A stretch of DNA of 64,000 bases from Gordionus sp. m RMFG-2023. Taxonomy: Eukaryota > Nematomorpha > Gordioida > Chordodea > Parachordodidae. Positions 28,301-40,301 of this stretch are shown here, in pieces. A program made the position numbers and the translations under genes. The notes below the pieces were generated by a model. The model saw only the letters and a list, made by a program, of their open reading frames with translations. It ran no database searches and had not been told where the DNA came from. Numbering within the stretch: position 1 is the first letter of the stretch; the number at the start of each line of letters is the position of its first letter. The DNA lies in contig NC_088775.1 in assembly GCF_954871325.1 (NCBI RefSeq), positions 58,381,561-58,445,560 of the forward strand, read 5' to 3'.

Positions 28301-29321
28301 CATTCTAAACGTAATTTATTTATATATCATTAAACTCAGAATTAAATTTCTTATCCAAAAATGCTTGGATGTATTATTTTACGCTTCTGGTATGATAAAT
28401 ATATTTTTTGTCGCGAAAACTTTCAGAAGGAAAAGGCTAACATTTTAAACGTAATTTTAAATATTTTTATATAATTAAACTCAGAATTAAATTTCTTATC
28501 CAAAAATGCTTGAATGTATTATTTTACGCTTCTGGTATGATAAATATATTTTTTGTCGCGAAAACTTTCAGAAGGAAAAGGCTAACATTCTAAACGTAAT
28601 TTATTTATATATCATTAAACTCAGAATTAAATTTCTTATCCAAAAATGCTTGGATGTATTATTTTACGCTTCTGGTATGATAAATATATTTAATGTCGCT
28701 AAAACATTCAGAAGGAAAAGGCTAACATTATAAACGTAATTTTAAATATTTTTATATCATTAAACTCAGAATTAAATTTCATATCCAAAAATGCTTGGAT
28801 GTATTATTTTACGCTTCCGGTATGATAAATATATTTTTTGTCGCGAAAACTTTCAGAAGGAAAAGGCTAACATTCTAAACGTAATTTATTTATATATCAT
28901 TAAACTCAGAACTAAATTTCTTATATAAAAATGCTTGGATGTATTATTTTACGCTTCTGGTATGATAAATATATTTTTTGTCGCTTAAACATTCAGAAGG
29001 AAAAGGCTAACATTTTACACGTAATTTTAAATATTTTTATATCATTATAATCAGAATTAAATTTCTTATCCAAAAATGCTTGGATGTATTATTTTACGCT
29101 TCTGGTATGATAAATATATTTAATGTCGCTAAAACATTCAGAAGGAAAAGGCTAACATTCTAAACGTAATTTTAAGTATTTTTATATCATTAAACTAAGA
29201 ATTAAATTTCTTATAAAATGCTTGGATGTATTATTTTACGCTTCTGGTATGATAAATATATTTTTTGTCGCTAAAACATTCAGAAGGAAAAGGCTAACAT
29301 TATTTTAAATATTTTTATATC
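25344..29321. repeat. Second copy of the 6374-bp-shift duplication
   Basis: Same length (3978 bp) and same 28-monomer order as 18970-22947. A visible difference is GGTAAGAT near 26418 against GGTATGAT near 20044. The AACGCTAAC change in the first of the paired H monomers (near 21350 and 27725) is shared, so the duplication postdates that change. Confidence 0.9.
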
Positions 29322-29739
29322 ATTAAACTCAGAATTAAATTTCTTATCCAAAAATGCTTGGATGTATTATTTTACGCTTCCGGTATGATAAATATATTTT
29401 TTGTCGCGAAAACTTTCAGAAGGAAAAGGCTAACATTCTAAACGTAATTTATTTATATATCATTAAACTCAGAATTAAATTTCTTATCCAAAAATGCTTG
29501 GATGTATTATTTTACGCTTCTGGTATGATAAATATATATTTTGTCGCGAAAACTTTCAGAAGGAAAAGGCTAACATTTTAAACGTAATTTTAAGTATTTT
29601 TATATCATTAAACTAAGAATTAAATTTCTTATAAAATGCTTGGATGTATTATTTTACGCTTCTGGTATGATAAATATAATTTTTGTCGCTAAAACATTCA
29701 GAAGGAAAAGGCTAACATTATTTTAAATATTTTTATATC
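27196..29739. repeat. 2544-bp HOR, copy 1
   Basis: Eighteen monomers: A-S, E, A-S, H, H, E, B-N, A-S, A, A-S, E, A-S, H, E, B-N, A-S, A, B-N. It overlaps the end of the 6374-bp-shift copy and shows that the duplications are nested. Confidence 0.85.
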
Positions 29740-30872
29740 ATTAAACTCAGAATTAAATTTCTTATCCAAAAATGCTTGGATGTATTATTTTACGCTTCCG
29801 GTATGATAAATATATTTTTTGTCGCGAAAACTTTCAGAAGGAAAAGGCTAACATTCTAAACGTAATTTATTTATATATCATTAAACTCAGAATTAAATTT
29901 CTTATCCAAAAATGCTTGGATGTATTATTTTACGCTTCTGGTATGATAAATATATTTAATGTCGCTAAAACATTCAGAAGGAAAAGGCTAACATTATAAA
30001 CGTAATTTTAAATATTTTTATATCATTAAACTCAGAATTAAATTTCATATCCAAAAATGCTTGGATGTATTATTTTACGCTTCCGGTATGATAAATATAT
30101 TTTTTGTCGCGAAAACTTTCAGAAGGAAAAGGCTAACATTCTAAACGTAATTTATTTATATATCATTAAACTCAGAACTAAATTTCTTATATAAAAATGC
30201 TTGGATGTATTATTTTACGCTTCTGGTATGATAAATATATTTTTTGTCGCTTAAACATTCAGAAGGAAAAGGCTAACATTTTACACGTAATTTTAAATAT
30301 TTTTATATCATTATACTCAGAATTAAATTTCTTATCCAAAAATGCTTGGATGTATTATTTTACGCTTCTGGTATGATAAATATATTTTTTGTCGCTTAAA
30401 CATTCAGAAGGAAAAGGCTAACATTTTACACGTAATTTTAAATATTTTTATATCATTATAATCAGAATTAAATTTCTTATCCAAAAATGCTTGGATGTAT
30501 TATTTTACGCTTCTGGTATGATAAATATATTTAATGTCGCTAAAACATTCAGAAGGAAAAGGCTAACATTCTAAACGTAATTTTAAGTATTTTTATATCA
30601 TTAAACTCAGAATTAAATTTCTTATAAAATGCTTGGATGTATTATTTTACGCTTCTGGTATGATAAATATATTTTTTGTCGCTAAAACATTCAGAAGGAA
30701 AAGGCTAACATTATTTTAAATATTTTTATATCATTAAACTCAGAATTAAATTTCTTATCCAAAAATGCTTGGATGTATTATTTTACGCTTCCGGTATGAT
30801 AAATATATTTTTTGTCGCGAAAACTTTCAGAAGGAAAAGGCTAACATTCTAAACGTAATTTATTTATATATC
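29740..30872. repeat. 2544-bp HOR, partial copy 2
   Basis: Eight monomers (A-S, E, A-S, H, H, E, B-N, A-S) match 27196-28328 at a shift of 2544. The following monomer differs (A-S with CTCTTCTTGTATG at 30873 against a long A at 28329). Confidence 0.85.
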
Positions 30873-31157
30873 ATTAAACTCAGAATTAAATTTCTTATCC
30901 AAAAATGCTTGGATGTATTATTTTACTCTTCTTGTATGATAAATATATTTTTTGTCGCGAAAACTTTCAGAAGGAAAAGGCTAACATTCTAAACGTAATT
31001 TATTTATATATCATTAAACTCAGAATTAAATTTCTTATCCAAAAATGCTTGGATGTATTATTTTACGCTTCTGGTATGATAAATATATTTTTTGTCGCGA
31101 AAACTTTCAGAAGGAAAAGGCTAACATTTTAAACGTAATTTTAAATATTTTTATATA
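30873..31157. repeat. A-S/A dimer with ATAACT linker end
   Basis: A 285-bp dimer whose second linker ends ATATAACT, so the next monomer begins ACTAAACTCAG. The first core reads TTACTCTTCTTGTATG, a two-change variant. Confidence 0.8.
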
Positions 31158-31304
31158 ACTAAACTCAGAATTAAATTTCTTATCCAAAAATGCTTAGATG
31201 TATTATTTTACGCTTCCCGATATGATAAATATATTTTATTGTCGCGAAAACTTTCAGAAGGAAAAGGCTAACATTTTAAACGTAATTTTAAATATTTTTA
31301 TATC
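31158..31304. repeat. Half-F* chimeric monomer, copy 1
   Basis: It has the F* marks GCTTAGATG and CTTCCCGATATG but an ordinary left end (CAGAATTAAATTTCTTATCC) introduced by ACTAAACTCAG. It therefore looks like a recombinant between an ordinary monomer and F*, with the switch before the core. Confidence 0.8.
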
Positions 31305-33018
31305 ATTAAACTCAGAATTAAATTTCATATCCAAAAATGCTTGGATGTATTATTTTACGCTTCCGGTATGATAAATATATTTTTTTGTCGCGAAAACTTT
31401 CAGAAGGAAAAGGCTAACATTCTAAACGTAATTTTAAGTATTTTTATATCATTAAACTCAGAATTAAATTTCTTATATAAAAATGCTTGGATGTATTATT
31501 TTACGCTTCTGGTATGATAAATATATTTTTTGTCGCTTAAACATTCAGAAGGAAAAGGCTAACATTTTACACGTAATTTTAAATATTTTTATATCATTAT
31601 ACTCAGAATTAAATTTCTTATCCAAAAATGCTTGGATGTATTATTTTACGCTTCTGGTATGATAAATATATTTAATGTCGCTAAAACATTCAGAAGGAAA
31701 AGGCTAACATTCTAAACATTATTTTAAGTATTTTTATATCATTAAACTCAGAATTAAATTTCTTATCCAAAAATGCTTGGATGTATTATTTTACGCTTCT
31801 GGTATGATAAATATATTTAATGTCGCTAAAACATTCAGAAGGAAAAGGCTAACATTATAAACGTAATTTTAAATATTTTTATATCATTAAACTCAGAATT
31901 AAATTTCTTATCCAAAAATGCTTGGATGTATTATTTTACGCTTACGGTATGATAAATATATTTTTTGTCGCGAAAACTTTCAGAAGGAAAAGGCTAACAT
32001 TCTAAACGTAATTTATTTATATATCATTAAACTCAGAACTAAATTTCTTATATAAAAATGCTTGGATGTATTATTTTACGCTTCTGGTATGATAAATATA
32101 TTTTTTGTCGCTTAAACATTCAGAAGGAAAAGGCTAACATTTTACACGTAATTTTAAATATTTTTATATCATTAAACTCAGAATTAAATTTCTTATCCAA
32201 AAATGCTTGGATGTATTATTTTACGCTTACGGTATGATAAATATATTTTTTGTCGCGAAAACTTTCAGAAGGAAAAGGCTAACATTCTAAACGTAATTTA
32301 TTTATATATCATTAAACTCAGAATTAAATTTCTTATCCAAAAATGCTTGGATGTATTATTTTACGCTTCCGGTATGATTAATATATTTTTTGTCGCGAAA
32401 ACTTTCAGAAATAAAAGGCTAACATTCTAAACGTAATTTTAAATATTTTTATATCATTAAACTCAGAATTAAATTTCTTATAAAATGCTTGGATGTATTA
32501 TTTTACGCTTCTGGTATGATAAATATATTTTTTGTCGCTAAAACATTCAGAAGGAAAAGGCTAACATTATTTTAAATATTTTTATATCATTAAACTCAGA
32601 ATTAAATTTCTTATCCAAAAATGCTTGGATGTATTATTTTACGCTTCCGGTATGATAAATATATTTTTTGTCGCGAAAACTTTCAGAAGGAAAAGGCTAA
32701 CATTCTAAACGTAATTTATTTATATATCATTAAACTCAGAATTAAATTTCTTATCCAAAAATGCTTGGATGTATTATTTTACGCTTCTGGTATGATAAAT
32801 ATATTTTTTGTCGCGAAAACTTTCAGAAGAAAAAGGCTAACATTTTAAACGTAATTTTAAATATTTTTATATAATTAAACTCAGAATTAAATTTCTTATC
32901 CAAAAATGCTTGGATGTATTATTTTACGCTTCTGGTATGATAAATATATTTTTTGTCGCGAAAACTTTCAGAAGGAAAAGGCTAACATTTTAAACGTAAT
33001 TTTAAATATTTTTATATA
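31158..33018. repeat. 1861-bp HOR, copy 1
   Basis: Thirteen monomers: half-F*, A, H, E, E, A-S, H, A-S, A, B-N, A-S, A, A. Two A-S monomers here share CTTACGG in the core (near 31940 and 32226). One E has the disturbed tail TCTAAACATTATTTTAAG. Copy 2 starts at 33019 and matches for three monomers. Confidence 0.82.
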
Positions 33019-33165
33019 ACTAAACTCAGAATTAAATTTCTTATCCAAAAATGCTTAGATGTATTATTTTACGCTTCCCGATATGATAAATATATTTTAT
33101 TGTCGCGAAAACTTTCAGAAGGAAAAGGCTAACATTTTAAACGTAATTTTAAATATTTTTATATC
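33019..33165. repeat. Half-F* chimeric monomer, copy 2
   Basis: Same structure as at 31158, 1861 bp downstream. Confidence 0.8.
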
Positions 33166-34173
33166 ATTAAACTCAGAATTAAATTTCATATCCAAAAATG
33201 CTTGGATGTATTATTTTACGCTTCCGGTATGATAAATATATTTTTTTGTCGCGAAAACTTTCAGAAGGAAAAGGCTAACATTCTAAACGTAATTTTAAGT
33301 ATTTTTATATCATTAAACTCAGAATTAAATTTCTTATATAAAAATGCTTGGATGTATTATTTTACGCTTCTGGTATGATAAATATATTTTTTGTCGCTTA
33401 AACATTCAGAAGGAAAAGGCTAACATTTTACACGTAATTTTAAATATTTTTATATCATTATACTCTGAATTAAATTTCTTATCCAAAAATGCTTGGATGT
33501 ATTATTTTACGCTTCCGGTATGATAAATATATTTTTTGTCGCGAAAACTTTCAGAAATAAAAGGCTAACATTCTAAACGTAATTTTAAATATTTTTATAT
33601 CATTAAACTCAGAATTAAATTTCTTATAAAATGCTTGGATGTATTATTTTACGCTTCTGGTATGATAAATATATTTTTTGTCGCTTAAACATTCAGAAGG
33701 AAAAGGCTAACATTTTACACGTAATTTTAAATATTTTTATATCATTATACTCAGAATTAAATTTCTTATCCAAAAATGCTTAGATGTATTATTTTACGCT
33801 TCTGGTATGATAAATATATTTAATGTCGCTAAAACATTCAGAAGGAAAAGGCTAACATTCTAAACGTAATTTTAAGTATTTTTATATCATTAAACTCAGA
33901 ATTAAATTTCTTATCCAAAAATGCTTGGATGTATTATTTTACGCTTCTGGTATGATAAATATATTTAATGTCGCTAAAACATTCAGAAGGAAAAGGCTAA
34001 CATTATAAACGTAATTTTAAATATTTTTATATCATTAAACTCAGAATTAAATTTCTTATCCAAAAATGCTTGGATGTATTATTTTACGCTTCTGGTATGA
34101 TAAATATATTTTTTATCGCGAAAACTTTCAGAAGGAAAAGGCTAACATTCTAAACGTAATTTATTTATATATC
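33019..34173. repeat. Block repeated at 55975-57124
   Basis: Order half-F*, A, H, A(AGAAATAAAAGG), H, E(CTTAGATG), E, K-S. The same order and private variants occur 22956 bp downstream, where the K-S tail reads TCTAAAAGTAATTT. Confidence 0.85.
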
Positions 34174-34597
34174 ATTAAACTCAGAATTAAATTTCTTATC
34201 CAAAAATGCTTGGATGTATTATTTTACGCTTCCGGTATGATAAATATATTTTTTGAAGCTAAAACATTCACAAGGAAAAGGCTAACATTTTAAACGTAAT
34301 GTTAAATATTTTATAATTAAACTCAGAATTAAATTTCTTATCCAAAAATGCTTGGATGTATTATTTTACGCTTCTGGTATGATAAATATATTTTTTATCG
34401 CGAAAACTTTCAGAAGGAAAAGGCTAACATTCTAAACGTAATTTATTTATATATCATTAAACTCAGAATTAAATTTCTTATCCAAAAATGCTTGGATGTA
34501 TTATTTTACGCTTCCGGTATGATAAATATATTTTTTGAAGCTAAAACATTCACAAGGAAAAGGCTAACATTTTAAACGTAATGTTAAATATTTTATA
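34034..34597. repeat. K-S/D dimer duplicated (2 x 282 bp)
   Basis: K-S plus D (140 + 142 bp) occurs twice, at 34034-34315 and 34316-34597, then type I follows. The same K-S, D, K-S, D, I order is seen from 56990 and 61226. The window start shows its last four members. Confidence 0.88.
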
Positions 34598-35015
34598 ATT
34601 AAACTCAGAATTAAATTTCTTATCCAAAAATGCTTGGATGTATTATTTTACGCTTCTGGTATGATAAATATATTTTTTATCGTGAAAACTTTCAGAAGGA
34701 AAAGGCTAACATTCTAAACGTAATTTTAAATATTTTTATATCATTAAACTCAGAATTAAATTTCTTATAAAATGCTTGGATGTATTATTTTACGCTTCTG
34801 GTATGATAAATATATTTTTTGTAGCGAAAACTTTCAGAAGGAAAAGGCTAACATTCTAAACGTAATTTATTTATATATCATTAAACTCAGAATTAAATTT
34901 CTTATCCAAAAATGCTTGGATGTATTATTTTACGCTTCTGGTATGATAAATATATTTTTTGTCGCTAAAACATTCAGAAGGAAAAGGCTAACATTATTTT
35001 AAATATTTTTATATC
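34598..35015. repeat. I, A-S, B-N linker block
   Basis: After I, the monomer with CTTATAAAATGC is not the usual B-N but an A-S with GTAGCGAAAAC near 34823, then an ordinary-left B-N. Compared with 1-880 and 57.6-57.9 kb, one monomer has been inserted or the left and right halves exchanged. Confidence 0.75.
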
Positions 35016-36875
35016 ATTAAACTCAGAATTAAATTTCTTATCCAAAAATGCTTGGATGTATTATTTTACGCTTCCGGTATGATAAATATATTTTTTGTCG
35101 CGAAAACTTTCAGAAGGAAAAGGCTAACATTCTAAACGTAATTTATTTATATATCATTAAACTCAGAATTAAATTTCTTATCCAAAAATGCTTGGATATA
35201 TTATTTTACGCTTCCGGTATGATAAATATATTTTATTGTCGCGAAAACTTTCAGAAGGAAAAGGCTAACATTTTAAACGTAATTTTAAATATTTTTATAT
35301 AATTAAACTCAGAATTAAATTTCTTATCCAAAAATGCTTGGATGTATTATTTTACGCTTCTGGTATGATAAATATATTTTTTATCGCGAAAACTTTCAGA
35401 AGGAAAAGGCTAACATTCTAAACGTAATTTATTTATATATCATTAAACTCAGAATTAAATTTCTTATCCAAAAATGCTTGGATGTATTATTTTACGCTTC
35501 TGGTATGATAAATATATTTTTTGTCGCGAAAACTTTCAGAAGGAAAAGGCTAACATTTTAAACGTAATTTTAAATATTTTTATATAATTAAACTCAGAAT
35601 TAAATTTCTTATCCAAAAATGCTTGGATGTATTATTTTACGCTTCTGGTATGATAAATATATTTTTTGTCGCGAAAACTTTCAGAAGTAAAAGGCTAACA
35701 TTCTAAACGTAATTTATTTATATATCATTAAACTCAGAATTAAATTTCTTATCCAAAAATGCTTGGATGTATTATTTTACGCTTCCGGTATGATAAATAT
35801 ATTTTATTGTCGCGAAAACTTTCAGAAGGAAAAGGCTAACATTTTAAACGTAATTTTAAATATTTTTATATAATTAAACTCAGAATTAAATTTCTTATCC
35901 AAAAATGCTTGGATGTATTATTTTACGCTTCTGGTATGATAAATATATTTTTTATCGCGAAAACTTTCAGAAGGAAAAGGCTAACATTCTAAACGTAATT
36001 TATTTATATATCATTAAACTCAGAATTAAATTTCTTATCCAAAAATGCTTGGATGTATTATTTTACGCTTCCGGTATGATAAATATATTTTATTGTCGCG
36101 AAAACTTTCAGAAGGAAAAGGCTAACATTTTAAACGTAATTTTAAATATTTTTATATAATTAAACTCAGAATTAAATTTCTTATCCAAAAATGCTTGGAT
36201 GTATTATTTTACGCTTCTGGTATGATAAATATATTTTTTATCGCGAAAACTTTCAGAAGGAAAAGGCTAACATTCTAAACGTAATTTATTTATATATAAT
36301 TAAACTCAGAATTAAATTTCTTATCCAAAAATGCTTGGATGTATTATTTTACGCTTCCGGTATGATAAATATATTTTTTGAAGCTAAAACATTCACAAGG
36401 AAGAGGCTAACATTTTAAACGTAATGTTAAATATTTTATAATTAAACTCAGAATTAAATTTCTTATCCAAAAATGCTTGGATGTAATATTTTAAGCTTCC
36501 GGTATTATAAATATATTTTTTTGTCGCGAAAACTTTCAGAAGGAAAAGGCTAACATTTTTAACGTAATTTTAAATATTTTTATATCATTAAACTCAGAAT
36601 TAAATTTCTTATCCAAAAATGCTTGGATGTATTATTTTACGCTTCCGGTATGATAAATATATTTTTTGTCGCGAAAACTTTCAGAAGAAAAATGCTTACA
36701 TTCTAAACGTAATTTTAAGTATTTTTATATCATTAAACTCAGAATTAAATTTCTTATATAAAAATGCTTGGATGTATTATTTTACGCTTCTGGTATGATA
36801 AATATATTTTTTATCGCGAAAACATTCAGAAGGAAAAGGCTAACATTTAAACGTAATTTTAAATATTTTTATATC

Positions 36876-37015
36876 ATTAAACTCAGAATTAAATTTCTTA
36901 TCCAAAAATGCTTGGATGTATTATTTTACGCTTCCGGTATGATAAATATATTTTTTGTCGATAAAACATTCAGAAGGAAAAGGCTAACATTTTAAACGTA
37001 ATTTATTTATATATC
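36876..37015. repeat. Type J monomer (140 bp)
   Basis: The box reads GTCGATAAAACATTC with a short linker. J follows a 144-bp C monomer in the 2136- and 3882-bp units. Two older-looking copies near 1655 and 1935 have AGATAGAAAAGG in the conserved block instead of AGAAGGAAAAGG. Confidence 0.85.
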
Positions 37016-37151
37016 ATTAAACTCAGAATTAAATTTCTTATCCAAAAATGCTTGGATGTATTATTTTACGCTTCTGGTATGATAAATATATTTTTTGTCG
37101 CTAAAACATTCAGAAGGAAAAGGCTAACATTATTTTAAATATTTTTATATC
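37016..37151. repeat. Type B-N monomer with deleted linker (136 bp)
   Basis: The box is type B (GTCGCTAAAACATTC). The tail reads AACATTATTTTAAATATT, so the TTAAACGTA segment of the linker is missing (9 bp). Many B-N copies, for example near 600-730, 17530-17662 and 20690-20821, also lack 3 bp at CTTATAAAATGC and are about 133 bp. B-N is usually followed by a type A-S monomer, so it acts as a phase marker. Confidence 0.9.
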
Positions 37152-39151
37152 ATTAAACTCAGAATTAAATTTCTTATCCAAAAATGCTTGGATGTATTAT
37201 TTTACGCTTCCGGTATGATAAATATATTTTTTGTCGCGAAAACTTTCAGAAGGAAAAGGCTAACATTCTAAACGTAATTTATTTATATATCATTAAACTC
37301 AGAATTAAATTTCTTATCCAAAAATGCTTGGATGTATTATTTTACGCTTCCGGTATGATAAATATATTTTATTGTCGCGAAAACTTTCAGAAGGAAAAGG
37401 CTAACATTTTAAACGTAATTTTAAATATTTTTATATAATTAAACTCAGAATTAAATTTCTTATCCAAAAATGCTTGGATGTATTATTTTACGCTTCTGGT
37501 ATGATAAATATATTTTTTATCGCGAAAACTTTCAGAAGGAAAAGGCTAACATTCTAAACGTAATTTATTTATATATCATTAAACTCAGAATTAAATTTCT
37601 TATCCAAAAATGCTTGGATGTATTATTTTACGCTTCTGGTATGATAAATATATTTTTTGTCGCGAAAACTTTCAGAAGGAAAAGGCTAACATTTTAAACG
37701 TAATTTTAAATATTTTTATATAATTAAACTCAGAATTAAATTTCTTATCCAAAAATGCTTGGATGTATTATTTTACGCTTCTGGTATGATAAATATATTT
37801 TTTGTCGCGAAAACTTTCAGAAGTAAAAGGCTAACATTCTAAACGTAATTTATTTATATATCATTAAACTCAGAATTAAATTTCTTATCCAAAAATGCTT
37901 GGATGTATTATTTTACGCTTCCGGTATGATAAATATATTTTATTGTCGCGAAAACTTTCAGAAGGAAAAGGCTAACATTTTAAACGTAATTTTAAATATT
38001 TTTATATAATTAAACTCAGAATTAAATTTCTTATCCAAAAATGCTTGGATGTATTATTTTACGCTTCTGGTATGATAAATATATTTTTTATCGCGAAAAC
38101 TTTCAGAAGGAAAAGGCTAACATTCTAAACGTAATTTATTTATATATCATTAAACTCAGAATTAAATTTCTTATCCAAAAATGCTTGGATGTATTATTTT
38201 ACGCTTCCGGTATGATAAATATATTTTATTGTCGCGAAAACTTTCAGAAGGAAAAGGCTAACATTTTAAACGTAATTTTAAATATTTTTATATAATTAAA
38301 CTCAGAATTAAATTTCTTATCCAAAAATGCTTGGATGTATTATTTTACGCTTCTGGTATGATAAATATATTTTTTATCGCGAAAACTTTCAGAAGGAAAA
38401 GGCTAACATTCTAAACGTAATTTATTTATATATAATTAAACTCAGAATTAAATTTCTTATCCAAAAATGCTTGGATGTATTATTTTACGCTTCCGGTATG
38501 ATAAATATATTTTTTGAAGCTAAAACATTCACAAGGAAGAGGCTAACATTTTAAACGTAATGTTAAATATTTTATAATTAAACTCAGAATTAAATTTCTT
38601 ATCCAAAAATGCTTGGATGTAATATTTTAAGCTTCCGGTATTATAAATATATTTTTTTGTCGCGAAAACTTTCAGAAGGAAAAGGCTAACATTTTTAACG
38701 TAATTTTAAATATTTTTATATCATTAAACTCAGAATTAAATTTCTTATCCAAAAATGCTTGGATGTATTATTTTACGCTTCCGGTATGATAAATATATTT
38801 TTTGTCGCGAAAACTTTCAGAAGAAAAATGCTTACATTCTAAACGTAATTTTAAGTATTTTTATATCATTAAACTCAGAATTAAATTTCTTATATAAAAA
38901 TGCTTGGATGTATTATTTTACGCTTCTGGTATGATAAATATATTTTTTATCGCGAAAACATTCAGAAGGAAAAGGCTAACATTTAAACGTAATTTTAAAT
39001 ATTTTTATATCATTAAACTCAGAATTAAATTTCTTATCCAAAAATGCTTGGATGTATTATTTTACGCTTCCGGTATGATAAATATATTTTTTGTCGATAA
39101 AACATTCAGAAGGAAAAGGCTAACATTTTAAACGTAATTTATTTATATATC
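37152..39151. repeat. 2136-bp HOR, copy 2 (14 of 15 monomers)
   Basis: Same order as copy 1 through J, then the 1150-bp HOR begins in place of B-N. Positions match copy 1 at a shift of 2136. Confidence 0.92.
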
Positions 39152-39291
39152 ATTAAACTCAGAATTAAATTTCTTATCCAAAAATGCTTGGATGTATTAT
39201 TTTACGCTTCTGGTATGATAAATATATTTTTTGTCGCGAAAACTTTCAGAAGGAAAAGGCTAACATTCTAAACGTAATTTATTTTTATATC

Positions 39292-39431
39292 ATTAAACTC
39301 AGAATTAAATTTCTTATCCAAAAATGCTTGGATGTATTATTTTACGCTTCCGGTATGATAAATATATTTTTTGTCGCGAAAACTTTCAGAAGGAAAAGGC
39401 TAACATTCTAAACGTAATTTATTTATATATC
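39292..39431. repeat. Reference short monomer, type A-S (140 bp)
   Basis: The body is the same as a long A monomer, but the tail reads TCTAAACGTAATTTATTTAT and is 5 bp shorter than the long linker. Short and long A monomers are often adjacent and form a 285-bp dimer, for example at 711-995 and 21815-22099. A second form of the short linker, with ATTTATTTTTATATC, is found at 39152-39291 and in its copies. Confidence 0.95.
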
Positions 39432-39576
39432 ATTAAACTCAGAATTAAATTTCTTATCCAAAAATGCTTGGATGTATTATTTTACGCTTCTGGTATGATA
39501 AATATATTTTTTGTCGCGAAAACTTTCAGAAGGAAAAGGCTAACATTTTAAACGTAATTTTAAATATTTTTATATA
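39432..39576. repeat. Reference long monomer, type A (145 bp)
   Basis: This is a clean example of the most common long form. Its variable box reads GTCGCGAAAACTTTC, it contains the palindrome TCGCGA, and its linker runs AACGTAATTTTAAATATTTT before an ATATAATT ending. The linker end ATAATT instead of ATATCATT marks a subset of A and F monomers and helps trace duplications. A 145-bp unit shifts the reading frame by one base per copy, so no long frame can form from this type. Confidence 0.95.
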
Positions 39577-39718
39577 ATTAAACTCAGAATTAAATTTCTT
39601 ATCCAAAAATGCTTGGATGTATTATTTTACGCTTCCGGTATGATAAATATATTTTTTGAAGCTAAAACATTCACAAGGAAAAGGCTAGCATTTTAAACGT
39701 AATGTTAAATATTTTATA
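39577..39718. repeat. Type D monomer (142 bp)
   Basis: Type D has the most distinct variable box, GAAGCTAAAACATTCAC followed by AAGG, and its own tail, AATGTTAAATATTTTATAAT. It usually precedes a G, K or F* monomer. Sub-variants are AAAAGGCTAGC (this copy), AAGAGGCTAAC in the 2136-bp units, and a 4-bp deletion AAGGAGGCTAAC near 10820, 16345, 19505 and 25880. These sub-variants trace which blocks share ancestry. Confidence 0.9.
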
Positions 39719-39864
39719 ATTAAACTCAGAATTAAATTTCTTATCCAAAAATGCTTGGATGTATTATTTTACGCTTCCGGTATTATAAATATATTTTTTT
39801 GTCGCGAAAACTTTCAGAAGGAAAAGGCTAACATTTTTAACGTAATTTTAAATATTTTTATATC
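39719..39864. repeat. Type G monomer (146 bp)
   Basis: GGTATTATAAATATA precedes a run of seven T and GTCGCG, and the tail is AACATTTTTAACG. G always follows D in the copies I traced. A sub-variant reading GTAATATTTTAAGCTTCC in the core creates a HindIII site (AAGCTT), near 36484, 38620, 41626, 43762, 44045 and 47927. Confidence 0.9.
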
Positions 39865-40010
39865 ATTAAACTCAGAATTAAATTTCTTATCCAAAAATGC
39901 TTGGATGTATTTTTTTACGCTTCCGGTATGATAAATATATTTTATTGTCGCGAAAACTTTCAGAAGGAAAAGACTAACATTTTAAACGTAATTTTAAATA
40001 TTTTTATATC

Positions 40011-40156
40011 ATTAAACTCAGAATTAAATTTCTTATCCAAAAATGCTTGGATGTATTATTTTACGCTTCCGGTATGATAAATATATTTTATTGTCGCGAA
40101 AACTTTCAGAAGGAAAAGGCTAACATTTTAAACGTAATTTTAAATATTTTTATATC
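40011..40156. repeat. Type F monomer (146 bp)
   Basis: One inserted base gives TATTTTATTGTCGCGAAAAC and a length of 146 bp. Sub-variants are GTATTTTTTTACGC in the core (near 2750, 3331, 5068, 5649, 39908, 45338, 46480, 49220 and 50370), AAAAGACTAAC in the conserved block, and CTGGTATTATAAAT before the box. F dominates 2.5-20 kb and 51.9-54.7 kb. Confidence 0.9.
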
Positions 40157-40301
40157 ATTAAACTCAGAATTAAATTTCTTATCCAAAAATGCTTGGATGT
40201 ATTATTTTACGCTTCCGGTATGATAAATATATTTTTTATCGCGAAAACATTCAGAAGGAAAAGGCTAACATTTTAAACGTAATTTTAAATATTTTTATAT
40301 C
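40157..40301. repeat. Type C monomer (145 bp)
   Basis: The box reads ATCGCGAAAACATTC. Many C copies lose one T in the tail (AACATTTAAACG) and become 144 bp, which is divisible by three. A third form has AGACTAACAATCTAAACG (near 7881, 9926, 12993, 14611 and 17769). Type C is concentrated at 2.5-20 kb and 36-54.6 kb. Confidence 0.9.

Larger units (their letters stand above)
35016..37151. repeat. 2136-bp HOR, copy 1
   Basis: Fifteen monomers: A-S, F, K-S, A, A-S, F, K-S, F, K-S, D, G, A, C, J, B-N. Private marks are AGAAGTAAAAGG (near 35686), AAGAGGCTAAC in D, the AAGCTT form of G, and AGAAAAATGCTTAC in A. One core reads TTGGATATATT near 35194, not shared with copy 2. Confidence 0.92.
39152..40301. 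repeat. 1150-bp HOR, type copy
   Basis: Eight monomers with lengths 140, 140, 145, 142, 146, 146, 146 and 145: A-S, A-S, A, D(CTAGC), G, F(TTTTTTT), F, C. The sum is exactly 1150. Full copies also lie at 44578-45727 and 48460-49609; seven-monomer copies at 45728-46732 and 49610-50614. Confidence 0.93.
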
